Positions 9,872 through 22,067 are shown, numbered from the stretch's first letter. The stretch is DNA of 64,000 nt from Vitrella brassicaformis (GCA_001179505.1 CDMY01000635.1:159476-223475), one strand, 5' to 3'. Notes: generated from the letters alone by a model not told the origin. Translations and numbers: made by a program.

Positions 9872-12378
9872 ATGGGCGAGGCAGCAGGGCCGTCGTTTGA
9901 TTGGGGGAGGCAATGGTATCCCGTGAGTGTAGCCAAGCATCTCGACAAGCGGCTGCCGCAGAAGGTGACGCTGCATCCATCATGATGCTGTCCACTGTTC
10001 ATTGCACACCAAGATGCATGCCATGTCGCCTCCCTCTTCTCTCTCTCTGCATGCAATGCATTGCAGGTCACGCTGCTCTCTGAGCACTTCGTCCTCTGGT
10101 GGGACAAGCAGCACCAGGCTTGGAAGGCGGCCAAAGATCAGTGCCCGCATCGGTACGGCAGGCAGGGGACACACAGACGCACTTTGCCTGCTCTGCATGG
10201 CTGAAAGACATCCCCGTGTGTCTGTCTGTCTGTCTGTTTGTCCGTGCGGCATGGTGCCATGCAGCCTTGCTCCGCTGTCTGAAGGGCGGTTCACCGAAGA
10301 GGGCCACCTGCAGTGCACATATCACGGTTCGTCTGGATCATCCCACGCCTAAGTGCTTCAGTGCGTGCGTGAGAAGTTTGTTTGTTTGTCCTCCTCCTCC
10401 TCAGGGTGGCATTTTGATGGAGATGGCAAGTGTCGCGGCATTCCCCAGATAGAGGAGGTGTCGAAATGCAGCGCCCTCGACAACCCCCGCGCCCATCTGG
10501 AGGTCGTCCCGTGTCAGCTCAAGCAAGGCATCCTGTGGATCTTCCCTGACAGGTAGGTAGGCATACGTGACGTGCTGCTGTGCTCACGCGACGTTGCTCC
10601 ATCCTCTCACACCTCTTGGTGCTTCATCTATCTTTGTGCTTTGTGATGTGATTGCAATCAGCACTGCCGAGGGCCGTGAAGCGTCCCAGAGTGTCCAGCC
10701 GGCCACCGTCCCTGAGCTGGACGATGGCCCACCAGGCCTCGTCGCCAGCCGCGACACAGGGCTGAAACGAACCATAGTACACTACAACTGGTGGGTGAGC
10801 CAGACCTGCCTGCAGATCCTTGCACCGAACCGCATTTATATATGGTGGTATGCTGGCTGCTCAGGGACACGTTGATAGAGAACTTGGTGGATCCTTCTCA
10901 CGTGCCGTGGGCCCACCACGGCATCCAGGGCGACCGCAAGAAGAGCAGACCCATCCCTTTGCAGCGGGCGAGCAAGCTCGAGACCGGCGGCTTCACCGTG
11001 TCGAGCAAAGCGACCTTGGGGCAGCTAAGGAGCGGCGACCCTGTGGAAATCGACAACACCATCCGCTTCAAGCCGCCCTGCCTCGTCATGTACGCCTTCA
11101 ACCTCGCCGGCGTTGGCAAGATGCTCAGAGAAAAGTTCATCGTCAGGTGAGGGACCACAGACAGACGATAACATAACGGCACGCAGAATGAAGACAAGGG
11201 GTTTGGTTTATCCGGTGGATGGATGGATTGTGTGGTGTGTATGCCATATATGTATGCCATCCATATGGCCCTCACTCAGGTTGCTGTGTTCCCTCGGTTT
11301 GGGCCCCCGCGTTGCCGCTCTCGACACCGATGGCAGGTAGAAGTTGTATGTGGTGATAAAGCTCAATCGAGTGTACTCATACGACTTGTACGTCATATGC
11401 CATAGGAACATGTTCTACCTCATTCTGTATGCAATTCCGATAGAGCCCGGCAAGTCCATGGTCCTCAGCAGGTTCCCACGCAGCACCGGCAAAACATCAC
11501 GACCGGAGTACAAAAGCACACAGAGCAGGCAGAGCGCTCCTCATGCGCATGAAGGAATCAACGACGGGTCGGTCTGTCTGTCTGTCTGTGTGTTCAGGTG
11601 GCATGACCATTTGGAGCGGATGGCGGTGCTGGACGGCGACTCGATTCATCTGCACTGGCAGGAGAGAATGATGCGCCTAAAGCCGGATGGTGACTATAGA
11701 GAGAGACACCGGAGCACAACACACACACACAGACACACACATTTGACTGTTTGACTGATCGTTGGATGCAGGTGTGCGGCTCTTCGAGCAGTCTTACTAC
11801 ATGCCCGCCCAGGTGTGTTCGATTTGACGGACCACACCACACCATGCCGTGCGTCTGATGCCTCCCATGTGATTGGTGCATTGGTTCACGATTCCATAGG
11901 CTGACCTGGCCGTTCGTCTCTTCCGCAACTGGCTGGGCAACTACGGTGGTGGCCAGCCGTCATGGCTACAGGGCAGTGGCGAGCTCCCCCCTTTGCAGAG
12001 AGACAGGCGGATGATACTCGACCGATGGCTGAACCATACTAAGGACTGCCCCTACTGCCGCACCGCGTAAGCGACTCACCCCCCCCGCTACACCTATGCA
12101 CTCCTTCCCCAATTGCCGACCTCACTGCTGGATGCAGGTTCTGTGTCTTCAAGTCGCTGCGCATCGTGAGCACGGCATTGGCTGTGTGTCTGCCCTTCAC
12201 CGCCCTCGGCGTGATGCTGACCCAGACGCTGCTGGCGCCCAAGGAGAGGGGCCGGGCGGTGAGTCTGAGTGGGTGGCTGTGTGCGGTGGCGTCGGTTGGA
12301 GGGGTGGCCGCCCCGCTGCTGGCCTCGGTGGAGCAGCGATATGTCTTCATCGACTATGTGCACGCACTCAGGAAGTGA
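9872..12378 (+). CDS. Rieske-type oxygenase, pheophorbide a oxygenase/Tic55-like
   Basis: Twelve exons; the first five junctions keep frame cleanly (9872-9964, 10067-10152, 10265-10326, 10405-10552, 10662-10790). The Rieske [2Fe-2S] ligands are visible: CPHR in exon 2 and CTYHGW across exons 3-4. Next comes the mononuclear iron motif ENLVDPSHVPWAHHG at 10870-10920 (Asp plus two His ligands). Near the C-terminus, CPYC and two hydrophobic segments (IVSTALAVCLPFTALGVMLT; LCAVASVGGVAAPLLA) match the redox CxxC and membrane anchor of the PAO/Tic55/PTC52 family. Family members are plastid membrane enzymes; pheophorbide a oxygenase opens the chlorin ring during chlorophyll breakdown. Which subgroup this belongs to cannot be settled by eye. 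No clear transit peptide is encoded after the chosen ATG, so an upstream exon may be missing. Confidence 0.88.
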
Positions 12379-12439
12379 AGTGAGAGAGGGAGGGTAGGGA
12401 GGGTTTCTCGTCTATTCGATGGATGGGGCTTGGCTTGGG

Positions 12440-12739
12440 NNNNNNNNNNNNNNNNNNNNNNNNNNNNNNNNNNNNNNNNNNNNNNNNNNNNNNNNNNNNN
12501 NNNNNNNNNNNNNNNNNNNNNNNNNNNNNNNNNNNNNNNNNNNNNNNNNNNNNNNNNNNNNNNNNNNNNNNNNNNNNNNNNNNNNNNNNNNNNNNNNNNN
12601 NNNNNNNNNNNNNNNNNNNNNNNNNNNNNNNNNNNNNNNNNNNNNNNNNNNNNNNNNNNNNNNNNNNNNNNNNNNNNNNNNNNNNNNNNNNNNNNNNNNN
12701 NNNNNNNNNNNNNNNNNNNNNNNNNNNNNNNNNNNNNNN
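12440..12739. other. Assembly gap, 300 N
   Basis: Exactly 300 N, followed by 17 G. A second gap of exactly 300 N is at 47929-48228, so the length is a placeholder, not a measurement. Confidence 0.98.
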
Positions 12740-13505
12740 GGGGGGGGGGGGGGGGGTTGACGGGTGTGTGCATGTGTGTGTCATTCGCTTCGCCCACAAG
12801 GCAAGGTCCTCGAAGAGGCAGTCAGTCAGTCCATGCGAACACTGTTCCTTCCCAGTGTGCTGTGTTTTTCATCTCGTGCCCTCTCTGTGCACCTACTTTG
12901 ACATGTTTGTTTCCCCATTGATGTGCCGGCACCCTCCTTCAAGCAAGGGCCAGAGAGTCAAGCTCTGCGTCTCTCTGTCTGTCTGTCTGTCTGTGACGCT
13001 GCCCTCGTGCGGGTCTGTTTTGATTCTCTTGGGTAGCGCCTCGACTTACGTGATCATTACGATAGGAATCCATTGCAATGCTGCGGATTACGCCCACACG
13101 TCGGTCGATCGTGATCCGCATGGCTGGCTGAAATAAATGTCTGTCAAGCTTTGTGTTTTTCTGTCTGTCTGTTCGTGGCGATGCCCTCCCTCATGCGGGT
13201 CTTGTCTGTCTGGGTCTGTCTGGGTCTGTCTGGATCTGTCTGTCTGTCTGTCTGTCTGCACGTCCGTGTGTGTGTGCATTGGTGGAGGTGTCCATGTGTG
13301 TGCTGGGATGCACAGACTTGATTGCAGACATGACATTCATTGAGTGACTCTCTCCTTCTCTCTCATCCACCCACCGAATATATGAATCGTTCAGGAATAC
13401 AACCAACCGTTGAGCCGCGTATGTAGATATCAAGCCAACCCCCACACACATACACATATACATACACATACCCCTCGCGCAACACATGCATCCATCCGTC
13501 AATTG
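12740..13505. other. Intergenic, repeat-rich
   Basis: Between the convergent Rieske oxygenase and PUS10 genes. It holds poly-G at the gap edge and several TCTG runs; no coding region was recognised. Confidence 0.6.
13204..13259. repeat. TCTG / GGGTCTGTCT minisatellite
   Basis: Three 10-bp GGGTCTGTCT-like units run into a perfect (TCTG)n tract. Confidence 0.85.
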
Positions 13506-14575
13506 TCAGTCCTCCAGTGCCGCCTCGCCCCCCTCCCCCGGCTGCCTTTCGCCGCCCTCGTCATCCACAAGCCGCAGGACGTCCAGCTGCAGAATGTCAG
13601 AGGGGCTGTCGAGCAGCGACCGGACGCTGGGGTGCGTGCGGCCCAGGTCGCCGTGCACCAGCTCCTTGACATACGTCCCCGCCTGCGTGCACACCCTCAG
13701 GGCAAAGAAATGACCGTTGATGTACTCCGCCTCCATCCAATGAATCGCCTTGGGCCTGACGGTCACACACCACTCACACCTATGGATGCATGTGGGTGTG
13801 GGTGTGGGTGTGGATGGGCTGGGTGCCCACCTGACGGCGGCCGATCGTCTGTGGAGCACTCTGAGTGGCGTCTTCTGCTGCACGGTCAGCGGGGCGGCGT
13901 CGCGCAACCTCTGCAGTGATGTCGGCGTGATGGCTTTCTCCGTCCACACGACACAGGCATACACCTTCTGCTTCTCCTCTGACGCACGCTGCATGTGCTG
14001 CATTGCATTGCCCGCACCAGCCACACACACACACACACACACCCCTCCAGACAGACAGACAGGTGGAAGGCGCCTTCCTCCCCCCCAGTCGCGCAGCGCA
14101 CCATCATGAGCCGCTTGTCCGCCCGACGCATCTCCCGCACCTGCACCAGCCCTGAGACCACCTCACTGGGTCCCCCGTCAGCGGTCACATCCGCCGTCGC
14201 ATCCCCACTCGCAGCCATGGCATCTTTGTCTTCACCCGTGTCGTCGCCATTATCATCCCCATCATCATCTTCCTGCAGACTCCCCCCGCACCGCTGGACC
14301 GCCACTTGATGCGCGTTGATGGCGGCCTCCAGGCTGGAGAGGGTGATGTCGGCTGGCGGGTAGGTCCGGCGGGGGTTCAGCAGCTCCACGATGAAGGGGC
14401 GGCCGTTGCCCAACATGCGGACGTCGACGTCCTCCCTCCCGGATGCGTGGAACTTGAATGTCTTTGCGCGGAAGGCTTCCTGCAGGGGAAGGCCGATCAC
14501 CTCCTCGACGGACGAAGCCGTCTGCACACACACAGACACACACGCACACACACGTGTTCGGTCCGTGTTTAGGTC

Positions 14576-14606
<31 letters not shown>

Positions 14607-15692
14607 CCTACCCACCTTCTTTTGCCCTTCGACGAACCATGCTGTCTGGCTCAGCCTGCGCGTCAGCTTGAGATAGCGACCTGTGATGAAGATCGAGTCC
14701 CTCTCCATGTCGATGGCAGCCAGCTCCGCCCCATCAGTCACACGCGCCAGCAGCGTCCGCCACACCTCAACCCCCCTACCCGGCCCGCCGTCAGTGCTCT
14801 CCTGCTGCAGGCCCAGGAACTCCAGCAACTCAGATGCACTCCGGTGACCCAGCTCCTGATGGATGGACAAGAGCACAGCACACAAAGAGGGAGGGGACAG
14901 TCCGTTCTGGTCCACTTGTGCGTGTGCGTGTCGGTGTGTCCGTTGTGGATTTGCCTTCTGCAGAGTGGCCAGGGAAACCCCTTTGATGACGGCTTTCCTC
15001 TTCCTCCCCCGCCCCCGACCGCCGCCAGACGATGGCCGGTCCTTCCTGCCCACAGCGGTTGACCTGAAGTGGTCTTTCAACTCATCCTCAGCACCGGAGT
15101 GTCCAAACGTCACTGAAACCCTCAGAGCGCTCTCACCCTCGCCACCTGCTGATAAGGTGAACCCATCACGAGGCATGCACGACCCCTCGTCTGCATCATT
15201 CCGGAAGGCTCCTTTCCAGCAGCTGGTTGCCGTGGTCTCGACAATCCACCGGACGGCCTCCTTGAGGTCGACTACACGTCTTGCCTCCCAGTGTCTGCTC
15301 TCGAGAAAGGTCTTGACGACATACTGGCGGAAAAGCGCGTTGGGCGGCAGTGTGAGCAGCAGGGATGCCTCATGGACGTCCTCGTAGCGCTCCCGGCGTA
15401 TGGCGGACAAGAGAGCCCGCTGGAAAGCGGCACTTGCGTCGAGGTGCATCAAGCCGAAGCAGAGACCGCAGTAGCCTCCGGATGCCGTCGCATCGTCAGG
15501 GCACACGCACAGAGGCAGCTGGAGGTCCTCGTCATCGTCATGGTGCGGTGGTTGCAGCGGTGTGATGAGTCTACAGGCCGCTGTGTCCCTCCTGCCTTCG
15601 AGGCGCATGAGGCATCGGTTGCAGAAGGACTCGCTCAGGCCGCCCAGTGCGGTCACGACCGATGAAGGTGCCGAGGAGTCGCCTTCCGCCAT
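13506..15692 (-). CDS. PUS10: tRNA pseudouridine synthase Pus10
   Basis: The ATG is at 15692 and the stop at 13506-13508. The N-terminus has Cys pairs (ESFCNRCLMRLEG, GYCGLCFGLMHL) of the Zn-binding THUMP-like domain. The linker RSASELLEFLGL leads to FITGRYLKLTRRLSQTAWFV. The catalytic pseudouridine synthase segment follows: TFKFHASGREDVDVRMLGNG, whose GREDVD Asp is the nucleophile in this family, then RPFIVELLNPRR. The C-terminus has AGTYVKELVHGDLGRTHPSV and DILQLDVLRL, a typical Pus10 ending. Pus10 makes pseudouridine 54/55 in the tRNA T-loop. An acidic insert (EDDDGDDNGDDTGEDKD, about 14235-14280) is not part of the conserved fold. At least four introns; the intron at about 14520-14610 contains a long AC/GT tract. 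Confidence 0.93.
14580..14604. repeat. GT microsatellite in PUS10 intron
   Basis: A perfect (GT)12 run next to the splice donor on the minus strand. Confidence 0.9.
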
Positions 15693-15814
15693 CGATTGTC
15701 GAGGCCATCCAGTGATTGCAGCGATGGGGAGATCTTTCTTCCAGTTTCAGCAGGGCGTTACGCTGCGGTGAGAAGATTTCTTCCAGACGTTCTGCTGGCC
15801 ACGGTTCTGCGCGT

Positions 15815-15823
15815 TCGCGAGCT
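15815..15823. promoter_or_regulatory. TCGCGAGCT variant between divergent PUS10 and U2AF genes
   Basis: A shorter, partly palindromic variant of the TGCGAGCTT element, in the 194-bp space between starts at 15692 (-) and 15887 (+). Confidence 0.35.
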
Positions 15824-15886
15824 GTATGACGATCGGGGTGCAAACGTCGTTCGTTTGAAGCCCTGGAGGAGCTCAGGTAGTCCGCA

Positions 15887-18800
15887 ATGTCAGGTTCAGG
15901 TGCCATGCAGGCTGACATAGGCGAAGATCAGCCGCCGCGCGATGCCACAGATGCTGACTATGATCCCGCGGCGGGAGCAGGGGCAGGATCTGCTTCGCAC
16001 GAGCCGCCACCGCCGCAGAGGAAGCGAAGACGATTCGACGAGGTGGCACCGCGTACGGATGGCGAGGAGGTCGTGGTCGATGGCGAGAACGAGGATGCGG
16101 CTGATGCGCAGCAGGAGAGGGGCGTCAAGAGGAGGAGAGGGGACAATGACGAGAGTAGCGCGGCCAATGGTGCTTGCGAACCGCCACCAGCGTCTGGTGC
16201 CACTGGACCGTCGGAGGCAGATGCTCAGGGTACGCTGCGGTCATATCACATGACTGACATCCATTGACCGATATCGACCTCTGTCTGTCACGTAGGTGTC
16301 CCCCCACCGCCTGTTGATGCCAATGCTTCATCGACGACGATGATTCTGCCGCCGCTTCCCGAGCAGCCCGTCATGATCCTCCCACCCCTGCCAACGCCCA
16401 TGCCACAGCAGCCCATTACCAACGGCATCAAGACTGAGGAGAATGATGCAGTCAAGGCTGAGCCGCCTGTCATCAAGAGGGAAGTCACCGATGAAGAAAC
16501 CCAGGTGGGAACCTCACAAACCTCACACATACACTCGTACACACAACCTGGTGCATGGCTCGATGCGATTGATGTGTGTCGGTTCGGTGCTCGTACATCC
16601 ATGTATGTGCAGAAGGCGGCCATGGAGGCGATGGATGCCGCGGCATCAGCGTTTCCTCCGGTCAAGAGTGAGGACATCAAGATTAAAGAGGAGGAGGAGG
16701 GCGGCGAGGGACTGGGTGAGGAGGACGAGAAGGAGCCTGGCGGTGCGGCAGCGGGGCCACCCGCCCCGTCGGAGGAGGCCCAGCGAACCATCGTCGTGTC
16801 AAACATCGCCCCATGTAAGCCAAATCCACACGGTGCCTACAAGGAAGGATACTGGCAGGGAGCTCATCCCTCCCTCTGTCCTGTCCTGTCTTCTCAGCGA
16901 CTTTGTCGAGTTCGGTTCTGCAGTTCTTCGCCGGCGGCCTGAGCGTCCTCACCGGCAGAGAAGTCACACAGAGTACGTGTGGTGTGACACACAAGACAAG
17001 ACATCACGCAAACAAGGTGTTGGTATTCCGTTCGTGTGTCCGTGTGTGCGTGTGTATGTGTGTCAGTGATGGCTCAGCTGAAGCTGCAGCGGTACGATGT
17101 GATGGAGAGGGTGGCCGTCTTGGAGTGCCCCGACATTGAGACCGCCAACATAGCCTGCCAGCGACTCAACGGTCGGTGAGAGAGTGTGCAGTGCGCTGTG
17201 CACAGGTGCCATTGTGAGCACCGTTCATTCGTTGATTGCTTGGTGCATGGCATGGCATGGCAGGCATCAAGATGGGGGAGTTCACGTTGAACATTCAGAC
17301 GAAGGCTGACGTGGAGCGCCAACAATTCGAGAGGGCCGCAGAAGCCGAGATGCAGGCCCTCATGGCGTAAGCTACCTACCCAACACACACACACACCCGA
17401 TCGGTAGGTACGAGGCGCGCTTCGCTTCTCCCTCTGTCTGTGTGTCAATCAGTGCTGAGGGTATGCTGCCCGAGGGTGCCAGCCCGGCGTCGGCCGAGCC
17501 CGCTGGCCCGCCCGACTACCGGCTGCTGGTGCAGAACCTGCCCATGGAAACCACTGATGCTGCAGTGAGTTGGCCAGGCCAGGCCACCGATGGATGGATG
17601 GATGGATGTACACCAACCAAGACAAGACACGCCATTATGTTATGTGTGGTGTGTATGTGTGTGGTTCGGTTGTCAGGTTCGGGACATTGTGGGTCAGTTT
17701 GGTAAGATCAAGACATTCGAGCTGCTGCGGGACCCCGGCACGGGCACGTCCAAGGGCATTGCCGTGTTCGAGTATGAGGATGAAGGCGTCACCGATGTCG
17801 CCCTGCAGGTGGGTTGGGGGCGGGCTGGGGGTGGGTGGGCGATCGATTCGATCAAGACAAGACACACAGTGCAGTACACACAGACAGACAGACAGACAGA
17901 TGCCACCAGGATGACCCCAGGGATTGCAATCGATGGACGGATGAGCGTGTGGTTTATGTGAGGTCCCCCCTCCCCTTCCTCATATGTATGTAGGCTTTGA
18001 ATGGTATGGTGTGCTTAGGCCGCAACCTCATTGCCAGGAAAGCCTCGCAGGGCGTGCTTCCCATCGCTCCACAAATCGTACGACAGCCACCTCACATCAC
18101 CTCACCTCACCTCATCCACCAGACAGCCCGCCAGCCAGCCAGCCAGCCAGCGAGAGCCCACCAGGGAGTGATTGTTTTGGTCTGGTCCGGTCTGGGCATC
18201 TTCGTGTGTCGTGTGGTGTGTGCAGGTGGTTCGTTCTGACCCGAACATGCCCGTGACAGCGCTGCCGTCATCCGTCACACACCGGGTCTTCTCCAACCCC
18301 ATCGTCGGCACACAAGTAGCCAGCCACTTCCTTCCTCCTTACTCCAGCCGCACTTACATCTGGTGTCTGATCCGGTGTGTCGTGTCATCTCCTCAGGTCA
18401 AGGCCGGTCGTCGCCGCGGCGGTCAGCCCACCAAGGTGGTGCAGCTCCTCAACTGTGTCTACCAGGAGGACCTGGTGAGTACCTTAGTCCGTCAGTCAGG
18501 CAACCAGTGAGGATCCCTGAGTCGTCGCCTCTTGTGCATTTTTGGGTGGTCTCTCTCTTTTATGTGGTTGTGTGGTTGCAGATGAACGACACGGAGTTCG
18601 AGGCGTTGGAGAAGGAGATCCGCGAGGAGGCCGCCAAGCACGGCGCCCTGGTGGATGTCGTCATCCCACGGCCCCCGCCAGACCTCTCCTACAAAGAGGG
18701 CGTGGGCAAGGTGTGTCAGCGAGTGACACGACACACAGTCGCAGACCACAGCCACAGCCAGCTGTCATATGTGGGTTGCATGTGTGGTGTGCGTTGCGTC

Positions 18801-18953
18801 GCGTGTCAGGTGTTTCTGAGTTACGCTGACGAGACGTCGTCTCGCCGTGCGCAGATGATGCTCAACGGTCGCAAGTTCGACCAAAAGCATGTGGTGTGCG
18901 CCGCCTTCTACCCCGAAGACAAGTTTAACGAGGGCAAATACACACTGCTGTGA
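15887..18953 (+). CDS. U2AF2: U2AF large subunit (U2AF65) splicing factor
   Basis: About 13 exons. The N-terminus is acidic and basic, with PPPQRKRRRFDEVAP, which looks like the peptide that docks on the small subunit but has Phe where Trp is usual. A Pro-rich and KxEE-rich linker follows. RRM1: TIVVSNIAP, SVLQFFAGGLSVLTGREVTQ, RVAVLECPDIETANIACQRLNG. RRM2: YRLLVQNLPMETTDAAVRDI, ELLRDPGTGTSKGIAVFEY (RNP1), LNGMVCLGRNLIAR. The C-terminal UHM: VVQLLNCVYQEDLMNDTEFE, HGALVDVVIPRP, GKVFLSYADETSSRRAQMML, GRKFDQKHVVCAAFY, ending EGKYTLL. U2AF65 binds the 3' splice site and recruits U2 snRNP in the nucleus. No RS-repeat domain is obvious, although basic RxRR stretches are present. Confidence 0.92.
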
Positions 18954-19430
18954 CTGACAGCACACAAGGGCCGGCCAGCTGATGCTGTCTGTGCTCGTAC
19001 CCAGCGACGGCGCCGCCGGTGGGTGGCAGTGTCTTGCTCCTCTCGTAAGAGGACATGGCTGCTGTGACTTGTCGGCCGTCATGGCGTGGCGTAGCTGGAT
19101 AAGCAGAGAGGATGGATGGATGGATGGATGTTGCTTTTCCTCCCTTCTCCAGCCAGTGAGTACTATATGGCTCTCATATGTCTGTCTGTCTACCTTGCGT
19201 CTGTATACCGGAGAGAGTTGATGTGTACCTACAGAATTCGTGTTGTGTCTCCTTGGAGGCCTGGCTTCCTAATCAACCGCCAAGTCACCGACTGAGGTGC
19301 ACTCACACTGAGGCGCAGCGATTCAGTCGATGGCATGGTGGCTGGCGAAGGGGTGACCGGACCGACAAAGCAGGACCGAGAACGAACACGATGCATGCAT
19401 CATATGGAAGCCTATGCAGTGCACACGCAT
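18954..19430. other. Intergenic between convergent genes
   Basis: 3' flank of U2AF and of the OPR-like gene; a GGAT run at about 19110-19128. No coding region seen. Confidence 0.6.
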
Positions 19431-21301
19431 TCATATGATCTTCATCAAGAGTCCGGCCAGGTGGTCAAAGAGCTTCCTATCCAGCTGCCCCAGTGCAGAC
19501 AGTCCACCAAACACCCTTGCCACTGTCCAGTAAGCGCTTTGAATGCCCCCCGCCTCGCTCCTGTCCGTTTGCCCCTCACCATGCTCTCCCCATGCACCAC
19601 CAGACACCACCCCACCCCCCCGCTCCAACACATTCCCCCTGTCCATCAACACGCGCTTGATGTCCTCGGCCAGCTGAGTGATGAACTCCCGCACCTCTTC
19701 TGTCTCTTGTCGATGCTCATCCATCCGGCTCGATGCTGCGGCCAGCCCGGTAATGATATGGCTGAGGTCCTTCATAGGCAGGCGGGTCAGAATCATGCGC
19801 AACGCGGTCATCTGAGCCGCAGATGGGGCGTACGGGATGTCGGGTGGCGGCTGCGTATCGGCCGCAGGAGCATGGGTGCAGGTCATGGCGAGGAGATAAC
19901 AGCCGATCGCCGGCCAGAGGTGATGCAGCTCTTGCACAGGCGCACCCCTGCATCCATCCATCCATCAATCCATTCATCCGAAACGTATGCGTGTGAGGCT
20001 GCCGTGCCGTGTCGCCCTGTGTGGTGTGGTGTGGTGTGGTGTGCATACCTGCCGAATCCTTCCACGAATGTCCCCAGCTGCAGGTCACGAACGTCGATGT
20101 GCGCCGCGTCCCCTACAGAGGCCAGCCTCCCCCCATAGTCACTTATCAGCCACCGAGAGACCTCAGAGAAGAAAGGACCGCTCTGCTCGCCTTCGGCAGC
20201 AAAGACGTAAGCCACAAAGGCGAGTGAATGGGTGTGGTGGCCCACAAGCATCCGCGTCAAGGCAGCCTGAAGGCGCTCTACTGACGGTGAGGACACAGCC
20301 TCCCCCCTCTTGGTTTCTCTCAACGTTGCCCATGCGACTGACGGCAGGTCGGCGGCAGAGAAGTGGGGACCCCGCTGCTCTACTTCCTTGGTCAGAGCGG
20401 TCAGCACTGCCTCGCTACGCGCCGCACTCAGCTGCTGGCTTTCTCCCCGATGGACACAGTAGCTCCACAGGAGGTTGGCCACAGCCTGGTGAGAATAGCT
20501 CGCGAGAATGCCCCTCCTGCCGTCAGCGAGTATGCGATGCTCCACATGACGAAAGAAGGCCACAATCATGCCTGCAGTGCGACGATCGTGGCGCTGGTGC
20601 TGCTGGTGGCGCCACGTGGTCAGTGCCCATGCAAGGGTCGACATCTCCTTCGGCTTCAGAGAGCGGAAATCACCGAGGACGCGGCGGATAGCATGGCTGA
20701 TAGCAGCAGCATCGACCGCCCAGTTGAGCCGCGCCAGCCCCCAGACCGACATGCTCACCTCCTGGAGCCTCATTCTTTCCCAACTGCTGCGAGCGAGGAG
20801 CATGTCGAGCAGCCCACGCCGCAGATCTGAAATGGCCTCACGGCAGCGCTCATTTCTGAGCAGTCCCCTGTTCTTGAGCGCGGCCAACGCCCACAGCAGG
20901 TTGGCCACTGCCTGAGGATCGGCCGCTGGGAGATGGATGTGCTGAAAGAGGGACGCTAGCATCAGGGGCGTCGCAGGCGTGTGGAGGGTGCCATCCTTGG
21001 CCAGTCGATAAACAACAGCCACCGCATTGCGGACGTCCATTTGGGGCAGCTTGGTCTCCAGCAGCCACTGCAGCACCGCTGGGGTTGTCGCCTCGTCCAT
21101 GATCTGTGAGTTGATCCGTCGGTTGAGCTTCTTCTTCTGCACTGCTGATGGGGGATCTGGGTTGGGCAGGTGGTCACGGTGTGTGTCAGGCTGGACATCA
21201 GTTCTCATCCTCCTTGTCTGCCGCTGCGCACGGAAAAGGGCTGGTTCATGGGCAATTCTCCAACGCCAAAAGCAGCTGCCTCTCGGGCTCCTTCCCAGCA
21301 T
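19431..21301 (-). CDS. OPR/heptatricopeptide-like helical-repeat protein
   Basis: One long exon (about 20050-21301) plus at least one 3' exon (about 19431-19950) read through the TGA at 19431. The N-terminus (MLGRSPRGSCFWRWRIAHEP, Arg-rich, few acidics) could be an organelle-targeting peptide. The middle repeats a helix pair with W-A core: AVANLLWALAALKNRGLL, EVSMSVWGLARLNW, EMSTLAWALTTWRHQ, AVANLLWSYCVHRG, DLPSVAWATLRE. This spacing resembles the ~37-residue repeats of OPR/HPR proteins, which bind organellar RNA in algae and apicomplexans. No terminal RAP domain was recognised; the C-terminus (MTALRMILTRLPMKDLSHII, KLFDHLAGLLMKII) is helical. A role in plastid or mitochondrial RNA processing is inference. 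Confidence 0.65.
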
Positions 21302-21361
21302 CCATCCAACACAACACCCAGCGGCCGGGTACGAGGGATTCCCCCTGGAGCGACGATCTCC

Positions 21362-21373
21362 GGCAAGCTCGCA
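21362..21373 (-). promoter_or_regulatory. TGCGAGCTTGCC element (minus strand)
   Basis: It reads GGCAAGCTCGCA on plus. It lies 61 bp upstream of the OPR-like start and directly abuts an ATG on the plus strand (21373). Here the element points the opposite way from most other copies. Confidence 0.45.
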
Positions 21374-21675
21374 TGTCTTTTTTCACCCAAAGTAAGTTAG
21401 GACAGCGAAGCAGGCAGTTCTCACGAGTCAGGGAGTGTCAGAGAGACCAGTTGCGCACAAAGGCTTGAAAGACAACTCCACACACGCCTGCGAAGTCGCA
21501 GATCTCTCACCCGTCCTGTGTGTGTGTTGCGCCTGTGTGTGCGCTTTCAGAAGACTGCAACATCTCGTATATGGCTATTCCAGTGACGATGACACGAGAT
21601 TCGTGGAGGGAGGTTCTCGCGAGAGTCCTCCGAGGCACGACAAACTCGAGAGAGCTGAGCTGGAACAACCAATAG
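21373..21675 (+). CDS. Possible two-exon microprotein
   Basis: The ATG at 21373 overlaps the promoter-like element and opens MSFFTQ, ending at a canonical donor (A|GTAAGT at 21392). A good acceptor (TTTCAG, ending 21550) restores a frame of 40 further codons (CNISYMAIPVTMTRDSWREV...) to TAG at 21673. About 47 residues, with no recognised domain. A competing frame in exon 2 (YGYSSDDDTRFVEGG...) is open to 21710 and also looks protein-like, but it does not join this first exon. Its placement opposite the OPR-like gene fits the divergent-pair pattern. Low confidence. Confidence 0.3.
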
Positions 21676-22067
21676 CCATCGACGAGGGGAGGGCAGGGGA
21701 GGGGGTTTGATCCCACTGTTTGTGTCTTCTTCTTGTGTTCCTCTTGCCTTGCTTTCACCCACCGGCGAGCATCCTCGCCCCCATGTTACTTGCTTGGTAT
21801 GTTGATGGACGGACGCGGATTGTTGCGCTGCTCGAAAAAGGCCACGCCAAGCGGGCAAGACAGATATGGACGCTAGTGGACTCATGCTGATGTCATGTCA
21901 GCGTCCTCCAACAGGACATTACACATGGCATGCCATGGGATGGCAGCTCAAAAGGAGCTCCCTCTCATGGAACATACAGTGTGTTCCACTAACACGTACG
22001 TCCACAGCTGCCTTCGCACAAGGTAGACAGCCAGGCAGGCAGGCAGGCAGGCAGTACCCATGGTGAA
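21676..22067. other. Intergenic region
   Basis: No supported gene; a (GGCA)n run at about 22032-22054. Confidence 0.5.

Noticed and set aside
20050-21301. FASTK/RAP-domain protein
   Set aside because: The helical repeats fit, but no C-terminal RAP block was found, so the call was kept at OPR-like.
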